From Cladopsammia gracilis (lineage: Eukaryota > Cnidaria > Anthozoa > Scleractinia > Dendrophylliidae): 64,000 bases of DNA. The stretch lies in contig JAJGOT010000210.1 of NCBI GenBank assembly GCA_022457155.1, positions 1-64,000 of the forward strand. The letters are read 5' to 3'. Below the pieces are notes generated by a model. The model ran no database searches. It was not told where the DNA came from and was given only the letters and a program-made list of their open reading frames with translations. Of this stretch, positions 9,601-16,627 are shown in pieces. Made by a program: the position numbers and the translations under genes. How positions within the stretch are numbered: the stretch's first letter is position 1; each line of letters opens with the position of its first letter.

Positions 9601-12370
9601 TCGCTGGTTGCATGTTTTCCCGCGTTTGTCGCTGGTTGCATGTTTTCCCGCGTTTGTCGCTGGTTGCATGTTTTCCCGCGTTTGTCGCTGGTTGCATGTT
9701 TTCCCGCGTTTGTCGCTGGTTGCATGTTTTCGCTTGTTTGTCGCTGGTTGCATGTTTTCCCGCGTTTGTCGCTGGTTGCATGTTTTCCCGCGTTTGTCGC
9801 TGGTTGCATGATTTCCCGCGTTTGTTGCTAATTACATGTTTTCTCGCGTTTGTCGTTGGTTTTAACTTTTACCACGCTTGTTTACCGTTTTCTCTTCACT
9901 AAATAGTCGATCACTGACGCTGAAATTTCCAAACGGCTAGTTTGAAGTGAATCACAACGAACCCTTGTCATTATCATAACTCTGAAATCTTCTCTCTTAG
10001 CGGAGTAGAGGTGGTGGAAGTCGCAGTCGAGGACTCTTACGGCAACAACGCAGACGTTTCCATGGCAGTCAGCGTCGTGATTCAACCGTCAGGGACTGTG
10101 CCCTCGGGCACAATCCTACCAGCATTGGAGAATAGCCCGATCCAGGTGACGGTCAACCATGGCATTGCTAGGTTACCAAGGCTGACTCTTTGTAGTCGTG
10201 TGGGAAATTATATCGGCGAGTATCTGTTGGTGTTTGCGGCTCCTGGTGTCGAGTCGCACTCCGTTAAGTTTGCTTTTAGCACAGGTACGTTCTGTATTTG
10301 CTTTCCTTTTTCTTAGAGTTTACCTCGTGAATACGCGAAGCATTTAACGAGTTGTAGCGTTTGGCTGTGAACATTGAACCCGCGATATGTAGTGGTCACC
10401 TGCCTTACCCGTGGGGACGGCCTAGGTACTTGGTGTATCCCTGATCATAATGTATGGTACTTCATGTATCCCTTATTGTAATGTATTTAGATATATTGCA
10501 GTGTAATTTAGGGTCGGATTACAGTATCTAGGGTTGAAGCACTGATTTTAGTATTTAGGGTTAAGCACTGATTCCAGTATTTCCAGTGTATCGAAAGGGT
10601 TAGTTCTTATATATCGTCTGGGCTAGCAGCATATTATCTTATATCCCTTAAAAATTACAATTTCCGGCAGCTAGTCCTCGGTGGTACAGTGGATAGTGTG
10701 CATGGAGTAGATCATACGGCCCGGGTTCGATTCCCTATTCTGCTGTTTTTATCTTCTTTTCCTACTGAAATAAAAACTAAGTGTTTAAATTCAAAATAAT
10801 AAGGGATACACCGAGTACATACCGGGGAGGGTGTTGGAGGGAGGGGAGGGTAGGGAGTTGGAGGATAGTGGAGCATAACGCCTAGGAGAGGGTAGGGTCT
10901 GACGGTATGCTGATGTGAACTCAGTCTTAATCCACTTGTTTTGCATTACAGATGAACACATTCAGCGGATACAGAATGAGCTGCAACCGCTTAAAAAGCG
11001 GATTGCAGACTCTGAGGTTAGCGTTAGTGAAAGCAAACGAAAGCTGAATCGGGGCCAGTTGGAATATGTCGCGGCACTTACGCCTGTCCGAAGTGCGTTC
11101 CGAGGAGAGCCGAGGGCACGAGACGTGATAAACGTACTTCAAACCACCAGAAATCAGTTGAATCAATGCGAAGCGAGTCAGGAAACTACTAGGCCAGCTA
11201 TTAAACAACAAGGACATCCGCCAGCCAGGATACGACAGTTCATAAAAGGTAAGTTTATGGCAAACGTGGTCGGTAGAAAGTACCACGTGATCACGATTTT
11301 CCCGCCATTTTTCACGTTTGCCGTTTTCACGTTTGCCGTTTTCAACGCAAGGAGAGCTGTTTTCGCGTTCGTAAACAACGCAAGTATTATTTGTTGACAA
11401 CTCCATTTTAAAGCCAAAGGCTTTTTTATTTTAAGTTCTGTGTAATATAACTGGTAAAATGTAAATGTAAATTAACGCGCAAATAAAGCGGAAAAGTAAA
11501 AAAGAAGCGAAGTGATGGTAAAATTATTACACCAAATGCTGTCACACTTTCATAGAGCAAGTCTTTTAAAACTGCTTTCTTTGTCGTTTTTTGTTTTTTT
11601 TTTTTGCAGGTATTGTTGCAGAGCTCGCTTACGTATCTGATCCGTTACTGGCGCGCATCCTGTCGTGGTATCTCCAATCTAAGATGCAAGTGGCTCTCAC
11701 AAGCACCGCAGAACAACAGCGCAAAGTTTACGATGCCGGATGCTCGGCTTACTGTGAGGCCACTCTGCTACCTTTCATGAAAAGAGACTTTGACGGCAGT
11801 GACGGCAAGTCTCTTCCGTTGGAGCTGCCTTCTCCGCCGTCAAACTACCGCAGCACAATCGAATTCGCGGTGAATCTCTTAGAATTTTCAAGCGAGAATG
11901 GCTACCTTCGCTGCAGCCTGTTCTGGAACCTTCTGTCGAAGACAGTGGTTGTGAAAGACCTGAAGTCTGGGCAAATTTATCGCGAGCATCTCACCAAAAT
12001 GAGGCAGCCTTGTCCCACGATTCTGACGAGAGATGGGAATATGATTGCGTCCGACGGGCTCATGGATCCCAAACGCCGCTGCCCCGCCAGGATGGAAGAT
12101 TTGAGGTTCGCGTTCGGTGCACTGCCACCTAAAGAAACCGCGCATTATCTGGAGCTCAAGGAGAAATGCGAGGCCCTTACCCGGTTGCAGATGGTGCATG
12201 AAAAGCATGAGAGAGAAATGGGGGAAGTTCGCGCGCGCGAAGAGCAATTGAACGAGGTGAGGAGGAGCTTGTCTCCTCGCATAAACGAACTGGAGCGGGA
12301 ACTTCGAAAGTTGAGGCCCGGATTGGAAAGAGATAGCAGTGAACCAGCTGACAAACGGAGAAAACGATAA
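2555..12370 (+). CDS. SMCHD1: SMCHD1-like chromatin protein, C-terminal nine exons (5' end outside window)
   Basis: Exons read 2555-2732, 3673-3836, 4884-5206, 6639-6749, 8238-8523, 8739-8850, 10001-10284, 10952-11248 and 11610-12370. Each is bounded by AG and GT, and codon phases join without a break to the TAA at 12368-12370, giving about 837 residues. The last exon resembles the hinge-like domain of SMCHD1: an ISWHL-like stretch (ILSWYL), a VVVKDL...YRE segment and PTILTRDG followed by IASDG. A charged coiled coil (about the last 80 residues) ends in a basic RRKR tail. The upstream exons are beta-rich, as expected for the Ig-like middle region between ATPase and hinge in the family. SMCHD1 is a non-canonical SMC protein with an N-terminal GHKL ATPase, not in this window, that acts in long-range chromatin silencing. 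Human SMCHD1 is about 2005 residues, so roughly 40% is here. Identification rests on remembered hinge motifs, so orthology is probable, not certain. Confidence 0.85.
2897..3270. repeat. Dispersed repeat in intron: GGTCGGTCGGTC block and GATATGTAATGGTCACCT
   Basis: Segments recur inverted at 5395-5515, direct at 10310-10420 and inverted at 60900-61010 (tgctgacgaga, cgaaacagctgtcca, ttttggctttcagttt). It is an old family mobilised more than once in this region. Confidence 0.6.
3271..3394. repeat. Long hairpin, ~53-bp arms
   Basis: The left arm contains AAAACGCATAGGAGAGGGG and GGTCCGTTGGCTCATA; the right arm is its complement with few mismatches; a ~16-base loop separates them. It looks like a foldback element at the end of the dispersed repeat before it. 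Confidence 0.75.
3570..3660. repeat. (ATT)n microsatellite, ~90 bp
   Basis: ATT/ATG triplets run up to 12 bases before the acceptor of SMCHD1-like exon 2. Length is likely to vary between individuals. Confidence 0.9.
3673..3836 (+). CDS. SMCHD1: SMCHD1-like exon 2 of window
   Basis: The acceptor TTTTTGCAG ends at 3672, directly after an ATT microsatellite, and the donor GTGAGT is at 3837. The peptide runs from GSTAVFIGNIIRKG through GRPGIITMCLYDKDK to RISLKA. The frame fits exons 1 and 3. The 90-bp ATT run immediately before the acceptor replaces or extends the polypyrimidine tract. Confidence 0.8.
4245..4712. repeat. B-type tandem array, five units of ~105 bp in a dimeric pattern
   Basis: The core CATTTGAATGGTC recurs at about 4276, 4381, 4487, 4592 and 4698. 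Units alternate between ...GGTCCTCTTTA and ...GGTCACACTTTA variants, a ~211-bp higher-order repeat. It lies in an SMCHD1-like intron. Confidence 0.88.
4884..5206 (+). CDS. SMCHD1: SMCHD1-like exon 3 of window
   Basis: The acceptor ACTTTAG ends at 4883 and the donor GTAAGA is at 5207; it leaves in phase 0. It encodes about 107 residues beginning APHHIELKSQAF and ending SSSDHKNLQ, with a Trp-containing strand (LNLSWIPGS). No catalytic motif is visible, consistent with an Ig-like structural module. Confidence 0.82.
5734..5992. mobile_element. TIR element rich in GGAGTCGGAGTC repeats
   Basis: The left tip GGTTTTCACTGGCGACGGAG and right tip CTCCGTTGTTAGTGAAAACC are inverted. The interior consists of inverted blocks of cggagtc/gactccg units. 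The target duplication is not clear. Intronic. Confidence 0.72.
6190..6600. mobile_element. GGGGCATTGTCAC-family fragment carrying a hairpin
   Basis: ACCATAATCATGG, CCATTTCCATCCTGGACATC and CTGATATAAAGTTGTCTTTT landmarks match the copy at 1475-2409. A perfect-looking hairpin at 6325-6491 is inserted in the middle. It ends about 40 bases before SMCHD1-like exon 4. Confidence 0.55.
6325..6491. repeat. Hairpin with arms around AATAGCCCAATTTC and GACATCACTACG
   Basis: AATAGCCCAATTTC at the left pairs with GAAATTGGGCTATT at the right; inner GACATCACTACGAGGCTTAG pairs with CTAAGCCGCGTAGTGATGTC. It is a short foldback element of about 167 bp. Confidence 0.78.
6639..6749 (+). CDS. SMCHD1: SMCHD1-like exon 4 of window
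   Basis: The acceptor TTTTCTTACAG ends at 6638 and the donor GT is at 6750 (AAG/GTACAC, a weak donor). It is exactly 37 codons in phase 0 at both ends, from AATVTATLEKSN to SYPVLK, so skipping it would keep the frame. Confidence 0.75.
7389..7693. repeat. A-type repeat element, two core units
   Basis: It begins CCTTTAACTCCCATGAG and ends CTCTGGGAGTAAAAGGGTTAA, the inverted ends of the A form. Two copies of the core (TTTCATTTGAATGGTCACAC..AGACTCAAAAGTTAGAAC) are inside. Confidence 0.75.
7694..8237. other. Intron remainder, nothing recognised
   Basis: AT-rich sequence with diffuse 'aaggcaaac/ctctctaaggc' wording that hints at an eroded tandem repeat. No exon or named element is seen. Confidence 0.5.
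8238..8523 (+). CDS. SMCHD1: SMCHD1-like exon 5 of window
   Basis: The acceptor is CATAAAG ending at 8237 and the donor GTAAAC is at 8524. The peptide starts VELQTEDGVKV and ends PVQFMVQS. The pattern of strand-forming residues (HLILEIS, WSIICQYTE) suggests another Ig-like unit. Confidence 0.8.
8739..8850 (+). CDS. SMCHD1: SMCHD1-like exon 6 of window
   Basis: The acceptor GTTTCCAG ends at 8738 and the donor GTTAGT is at 8851. The peptide PPHRLVLHFPSG...ILPRPGK opens a further Ig-like unit. The reading frame of this exon stays open into the following intron and through the minisatellite to 9811, so intron retention would add about 320 repetitive residues. Confidence 0.78.
8900..9865. repeat. 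28-bp minisatellite, ~33 copies, in an SMCHD1-like intron
   Basis: The unit is GTTGCATGTTTT + CCCGCGTTTGTCGCTG, with variants (TTTTTCGCCG, TTCGTCGCTG, TCTGTCGCTG) ordered in blocks that suggest segmental duplication of the array. Because 28 is not a multiple of three and the unit lacks stops, all six frames stay open for 78-416 codons. None of these is a plausible gene. Confidence 0.95.
10001..10284 (+). CDS. SMCHD1: SMCHD1-like exon 7 of window
   Basis: The acceptor TCTCTCTTAG ends at 10000 and the donor GTACGT is at 10285. It encodes GVEVVEVAVEDSYGN through EYLLVFAAPGVE to VKFAFST. The closing strand before the helical linker resembles the last Ig-like module before the hinge in the family. 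Confidence 0.8.
10424..10820. mobile_element. Inverted-repeat element containing a tRNA-like SINE head
   Basis: GTACTTGGTGTATCCCT (left) and AGGGATACACCGAGTAC (right) are inverted ends. Between them, 10680-10745 has an RNA polymerase III A-box-like GGTACAGTGGATAG and a perfect B-box GGGTTCGATTCC. The T-stem pairs only in part, so it is not a working tRNA. The insert splits the dispersed repeat of 2897-3270 (GATATGTAGTGGTCACCTG before, GGAGTTGGAGG after). Compare 60403-60713. Confidence 0.68.
10952..11248 (+). CDS. SMCHD1: SMCHD1-like exon 8 of window, helical linker before hinge
   Basis: The acceptor GCATTACAG ends at 10951 and the donor GTAAGT is at 11249. It encodes about 98 residues, largely helical (RIQNELQPLKKRIADSE...), then a basic/Pro segment ending RIRQFIK. 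It matches the position of the coiled-coil arm that precedes the hinge in SMCHD1. Confidence 0.82.
11610..12370 (+). CDS. SMCHD1: SMCHD1-like terminal exon, hinge domain and coiled-coil tail
   Basis: The acceptor is a T-run then GCAG ending at 11609. It carries 253 residues. Residues 1-150 form the hinge-like domain with IVAELAYVSD, ILSWYL, VVVKDL and PTILTRDGN. Residues about 165-250 are a Glu/Arg-rich coiled coil, ending in RRKR before TAA. In SMC proteins the hinge mediates dimerisation and nucleic-acid contact; in human SMCHD1 it binds DNA and RNA. Confidence 0.88.
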
Positions 12371-12587
12371 CCACACTTATCATTTATAGTTACTGTTATA
12401 TTCCCCCCGGGAATCGAAAGCCTTACTCTGTTCTAGACCAAAGTATATCATGTGTTAGTATATACCAAATCAGTGACCAGTGTTTTTTGCGCGCTCTGAT
12501 TGGCTACTTGAACTCGGGATAATATTTGTTATTCAGCTCCAGGCATTGTTCTGGATTTCGCGCGCGAGTTTTTCTCCATTTGTCAGT

Positions 12588-12593
12588 AATAAA
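12588..12593 (+). terminator. Candidate poly(A) signal of the SMCHD1-like gene
   Basis: AATAAA lies 218 bases after the stop codon. No clear GU-rich downstream element was singled out, so the cleavage site is not fixed. Confidence 0.45.
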
Positions 12594-12807
12594 TGAACTA
12601 TTTTTGGCTGGCTATCCACTGGTTTGGCAAATACTAAAACAATTATTCACCGCAGTATCGGTAAAGACTGGTAGATATTTACCTCTCGGCAAATATCAAC
12701 CACTATTCACTTCCACTTCGGTGAATAATTGTTAATTGTACCCGGTGTCAGAGATGGCCTCTTAAAGCTGTACAACGTTTAGGCATTTTTTTTACTTAAT
12801 TGAATAT

Positions 12808-12934
12808 GTTGTGGTGCAATTTTATCCTTGGTGCAAATTTTCTTTTCCTTTGTTTAAAACTCATTATCATACATTACCATACCCCAAAACAAAGGAAAAT
12901 AAAATTTGCACCAAGGACAAAATTGCACCACAAC
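12808..12934. repeat. Hairpin downstream of the SMCHD1-like gene
   Basis: GTTGTGGTGCAATTTTATCC and TTGGTGCAAATTTTCTTTTC pair with their near complements at the right, leaving a ~30-base loop. It is a foldback element or possible 3' structure, transcribed only if the 3' UTR extends past 12593. Confidence 0.75.
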
Positions 12935-12998
12935 AAATACAACTTTAAAACGTGATACTTTAGATACTTTTAACGTGTGATCTGAGATCAATACGAAA

Positions 12999-13070
12999 AA
13001 CTCTCCCTCCCTCCCTCCCTCCCTCCCTCTCTTCTCTCCCTCCCTCTCTTCTCTTGTTTCTTCTCGATTT
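12999..13070. repeat. (TCCC)n/(TCTC) low-complexity tract
   Basis: CTCCCTCCCTCCC runs with TCTTCTC interruptions. Confidence 0.8.
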
Positions 13071-13124
13071 TCCGTCGCTGCCGCTCCCCAGTTTTACTTC
13101 CGTCCAACTTTCAGAAAGTTTACT

Positions 13125-13216
13125 TTTCCAAAAATTTAGAACCACCTGGTACAGCATAATAAACAGTACCACAGGAAAGTACTACAAGTTAAAAAAGCTT
13201 TCATTTAAATGGTCCA
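13125..13216. repeat. B-type repeat, single partial copy
   Basis: TTAGAACCACCTGGTACAGC, AATAAACAGTACCACAGGAA, then CTTTCATTTAAATGGTCC. Confidence 0.7.
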
Positions 13217-13219
13217 AAA

Positions 13220-14053
13220 AAATTAAGAAAAATCCCAGATATATAATATTTAAATATCGATTATTATGACGTCATTTTACCTAATCAGGAACAGAGAACA
13301 CGCAGAATATCTGAACGTATTACACAGTAAATTGGCGTATTAGTTATTACACCTTAATATCCTGATTTAAGACACAAGCTATTTCAGTGGAATCATAAAT
13401 CCCTTACTCGATTAATGGACAGAAAATATGTGCGGACATTTTACTCATTGCTCGCATACTACACAACTCGTAAAATATCCGCGCATTTTATTTGTTAAAC
13501 CATCTAATAAGGTGTATATTTTTAATCACTAAACAAATCAGAGGTAAATATCCAGGTCACCGACATTTCTAGATATTAATCGTAAAGAAAAAGAAAGGAG
13601 TTATTGAAAATATCTCGCGGTAATATTTTGCCGTAGTGTACGAAACGTTTGCGAATTGTGCGTTTTGTGATTTTTCACGAACGTTAATAAAAGCAGCTTA
13701 ATAAATTAGACATTCCCTGTAGAAACATTTTTCGAAAACATTTTTTCATTAGTTAATCGGCCTTAATCACGCGGCGACCATGTTGACTTCCCGGAGAATA
13801 AAGTGCTTTATTTTCCCTTTTAGCAGGGTAATTTTTTTTTGTTTTTATACAAAATGGCGGGGCGAGAAAGCCCATGGATATAACCAATATCACTTTATGG
13901 AGCGGATTTCAATTAAGCATCGTAAAACCAAAACCAGTGGCCCCTAGCCACCAGGTCGCGTCGCTTCCCATATAGAATTCAGTTTTTAATTTAAAACGTG
14001 TAGACCAAGCTGGAAAATATGTCTTTGCAAGTGGTTAAATACGATCTCTCCTT
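13220..14053. other. Gene-free stretch, nothing recognised
   Basis: AT-rich sequence with only short frames and no splice-bounded coding block. Confidence 0.5.
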
Positions 14054-14810
14054 GGCCTGTCCCGATTGTGCTCGGCAACTTTTGAGCAACTTTTGGCGTT
14101 TGGAGCATTTTTTTGCTGTTCTGGCAACCGTCAGCAAATTTCGCATTTCTGAGCTACTTTTAAGCAAATTATAGGTTTACAGCACATATCAAGCACGAAA
14201 AAGTGAGCAATTTGATAGAAATTTTCAATTTATACGACTTTATTGATGTTTTACAAGAAAGGTCGTTTTAAACAAATAATCCGCCACTTGATAAGACGTC
14301 AAATGTACTAGTAAATACTAAATGTAAATTTTTATTATATACCGACTTCCCTTAAAATGCGTCTACACAGTGTATTTGCGCGGAACTCTTTAAAGCTTAA
14401 CCTTTCATGAAAAATAAAGCTTTAATTAACGTTTGTATGAAAATATCATGAAATTTAGGTATTTTTGGATTTTTGGCGATTTTTTAGCCCCTTTTTGGCA
14501 TTCTACAATCTCGGACAGAACTGTTGAGACACTTAGGCAAATTGTGTGCATTTCTTAGCATTCAAAAGGAATTATCATATCTACCTCCCCCTACCCCCCA
14601 CAAAACAATGTTGTACATACTCAAAAAGTGTCCCTGGTCTCTCGGCAACCCTTCTAAAGCAACATTGAACGGAGGGGAGAGAGGAGGGCTTCGATAAATG
14701 TGATTTTTGACAGGATATTAGACTAACGGTTGTCTTGAGCGCGAAAACACTACTGTCTCAACGAGTTCTGTCCGAGATTGTAGGTTTTACGAGCACAATC
14801 GGGATAGGCC
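14054..14810. mobile_element. TIR element with a second TIR element nested inside
   Basis: Outer tips are GGCCTGTCCCGATTGTGCTC and GAGCACAATCGGGATAGGCC. Inner tips CTACAATCTCGGACAGAACT (from 14503) and AGTTCTGTCCGAGATTGTAG (to 14783) form a second pair near the right end. The outer family recurs at 61624-62180. No transposase is present. Confidence 0.75.
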
Positions 14811-15687
14811 TATTAACCAGTGTACCGTAAATTTCAATTAAACGTTTTTAATATCTATTTCACCTTGAATAATTCGCTGTTTTTGCTAAATAGAATTTAT
14901 ATGAACGTTTTAACGATTGTACATAGTAATTGTTTTTGAAAGGCCACGTGTGATGTAAAACTCGATATCCGATAGACTTAAGATGTCCCATTATTTATTT
15001 ATAAGGAATTATTATAGATTTGAAACATTCGTTATTGTTCAAAAACATTAAAGACGCAGTGAAGACGTGTTTATTGTTGTCTTTTTTACTCTACGGGCGA
15101 AGTTTTTTCATGGAGAGAAGACGAGTTCCATATCAATTTGACGAGGATGTCGGTCGGAAATTTTATAAGGAACCCCAAAAATGTACCAGTCTCGTTTTGT
15201 GACGCCAATTGTACAAATTCGAAACCAGAACATTTTTTAATCATTGTACAAGAATCTCGTCGGAATCATTTGCAGTGAAAACGTGTTTATTTTTTTTACA
15301 CGGGTGGGGTCCTTTCGTTGAGAGAGGGGGATTTCTTTAGTATAATTTAAGCGACGAGGATCTCCAAAGGGAATTTTAAAAGGAACCAGTAGACGCAAAT
15401 ACCTTATATGCCTAACAGACATGGATAATTATGGCACCAGAATGTCGTCTTGTCATGATTTGTTCAGAATCATTTGGTATCGGATCATAAAAGTGTAACC
15501 TACTCGCTTGCAGAATCACGACGGTACTCGAGAATCCGCCACTGTATATTTTGCGCCATGTTGCCTCTCTTTTACAATACTGCGCGCACTACCTCTACCA
15601 ATTTACAAAATATCACAACGTTTTGAAAAGTTTCTGTTAGCTTCCATTTTAACCCCCGATTCTATCTATGAAACTACGGTGGGATGT
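14811..15687. other. Gene-free stretch, nothing recognised
   Basis: Short frames only. Two similar ~150-bp blocks (15020-15200 and 15240-15440) share 'aatcgtt..caagaat' and 'gacgagga' wording and may be an old duplication. Confidence 0.4.
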
Positions 15688-15819
15688 GATTGTTCGTGAA
15701 TAGCGTTATCCACCGCATAAATCACTATCGGATAACACAATGGATTTTGTTAATACTTATCCACTGGATAGTGATTTAGCCGGTGGATAGCGCTATCCAC
15801 CTTTTGAACAACCGGGGTC
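15688..15819. mobile_element. Foldback element, GTTATCCACTGGATAG family, copy 1
   Basis: Repeated 'atccac..gataa/tggatag' palindromes end in GGATAGCGCTATCCACC and TTTTGAACAACCGGGG. It is the same family as 24203-24349. Confidence 0.72.
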
Positions 15820-16130
15820 AGGCGGGTACCAAACAAATTTCGTGGGAAAACGCTGCAACATCATTCCTTGACTAACCAGGACAAAGAAAGAGACGATAAT
15901 GTGAAGGTAAATGGCATTTATTTGAACGGGAGCCTATTAATTGAGCTCAGTATTACATCAAGAGAAAATGGTGATTATATATATTTCCACCGTTTCTCGG
16001 TCGACCTTCCATACTTGACATACTGAATCAAATAAAAGGAAAATCTGCAAACGATAATGTTGCTAACGGTATACGTAGGATCTGCGAGCGACCTAACCAG
16101 CCAAAAAATGAACAAACATACAATGAACTA

Positions 16131-16199
16131 AATATAGACGGTAAGACTGATCCAAACGGTTTTCTTCTTGCCGTTAGGATCAGTCTTGTCGTCTATATT
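16131..16199. repeat. Hairpin 1 upstream of the snoRNA host promoter
   Basis: AATATAGACGGTAAGACTGA pairs with TCAGTCTTGTCGTCTATATT; short loop. Confidence 0.78.
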
Positions 16200-16289
16200 T
16201 TGTCATTTGAAGTTTTTTTACTGATCCAGGTCTACAACAGATCCGGCTCCTCTTAACGTTATGTCGCTGTGGTCTTGCGTATTTAAAGT

Positions 16290-16403
16290 ATACAATGAAC
16301 TGCGGGGCTGATCTGACTACGTAAAAAAACTAGACTTTGTGATGGTGTCTCGCAAAGTCAAGTTTTTTACCTAGTCAGATCAGTCCTGCAGTTTAAATTG
16401 TAT
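16290..16403. repeat. Hairpin 2 upstream of the snoRNA host promoter
   Basis: TACAATGAACTGC..GGCTGATCTGACTACGTAAA pairs with the complement ending in GTTTAAATTGTA; arms of about 48 bases. It shares the 'atacaatgaact' lead-in with hairpin 1, so both may belong to one family. Confidence 0.78.
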
Positions 16404-16546
16404 GTTTGAATAAAAAAATAATCTTGGGTTTCCTGTGGTTTTATCAGAGGGAAAGCTGGGAAATAAAGGAAAAAGAATCAGTCGGGGAGGGGTAAGTCCC
16501 CAGTTGCTCGGCGAGTGCGCCGGCGTCCTTCTCACACATTCATCAA

Positions 16547-16590
16547 CCAATCATTACATTGTACTTTGATCACGTGTTACTTGATATAAA
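16547..16590 (+). promoter_or_regulatory. snoRNA host gene promoter: CCAAT, E-box, TATA
   Basis: CCAAT at 16547-16551, CACGTG at 16571-16576 and TATAAA at 16585-16590 precede the first exon. Transcription would start near 16612-16620, only a few bases before the ATG at 16628. The compact layout fits a strongly expressed housekeeping RNA gene. No clear terminal oligopyrimidine start is visible. Confidence 0.5.
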
Positions 16591-16627
16591 ACCGTCCAAC
16601 AGCGTTGATTTGCACGAGGTACGAAAG

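Noticed and set aside
8561..9902. Very long open frames on both strands
   Set aside because: All derive from the stop-free 28-bp minisatellite; there is no codon structure beyond the repeat, and exon 8739-8850 explains the only coding part.
10680..10745. Functional tRNA gene
   Set aside because: The B box is good, but acceptor and T stems do not pair fully and it lies in a repeat, so it was called a SINE head.
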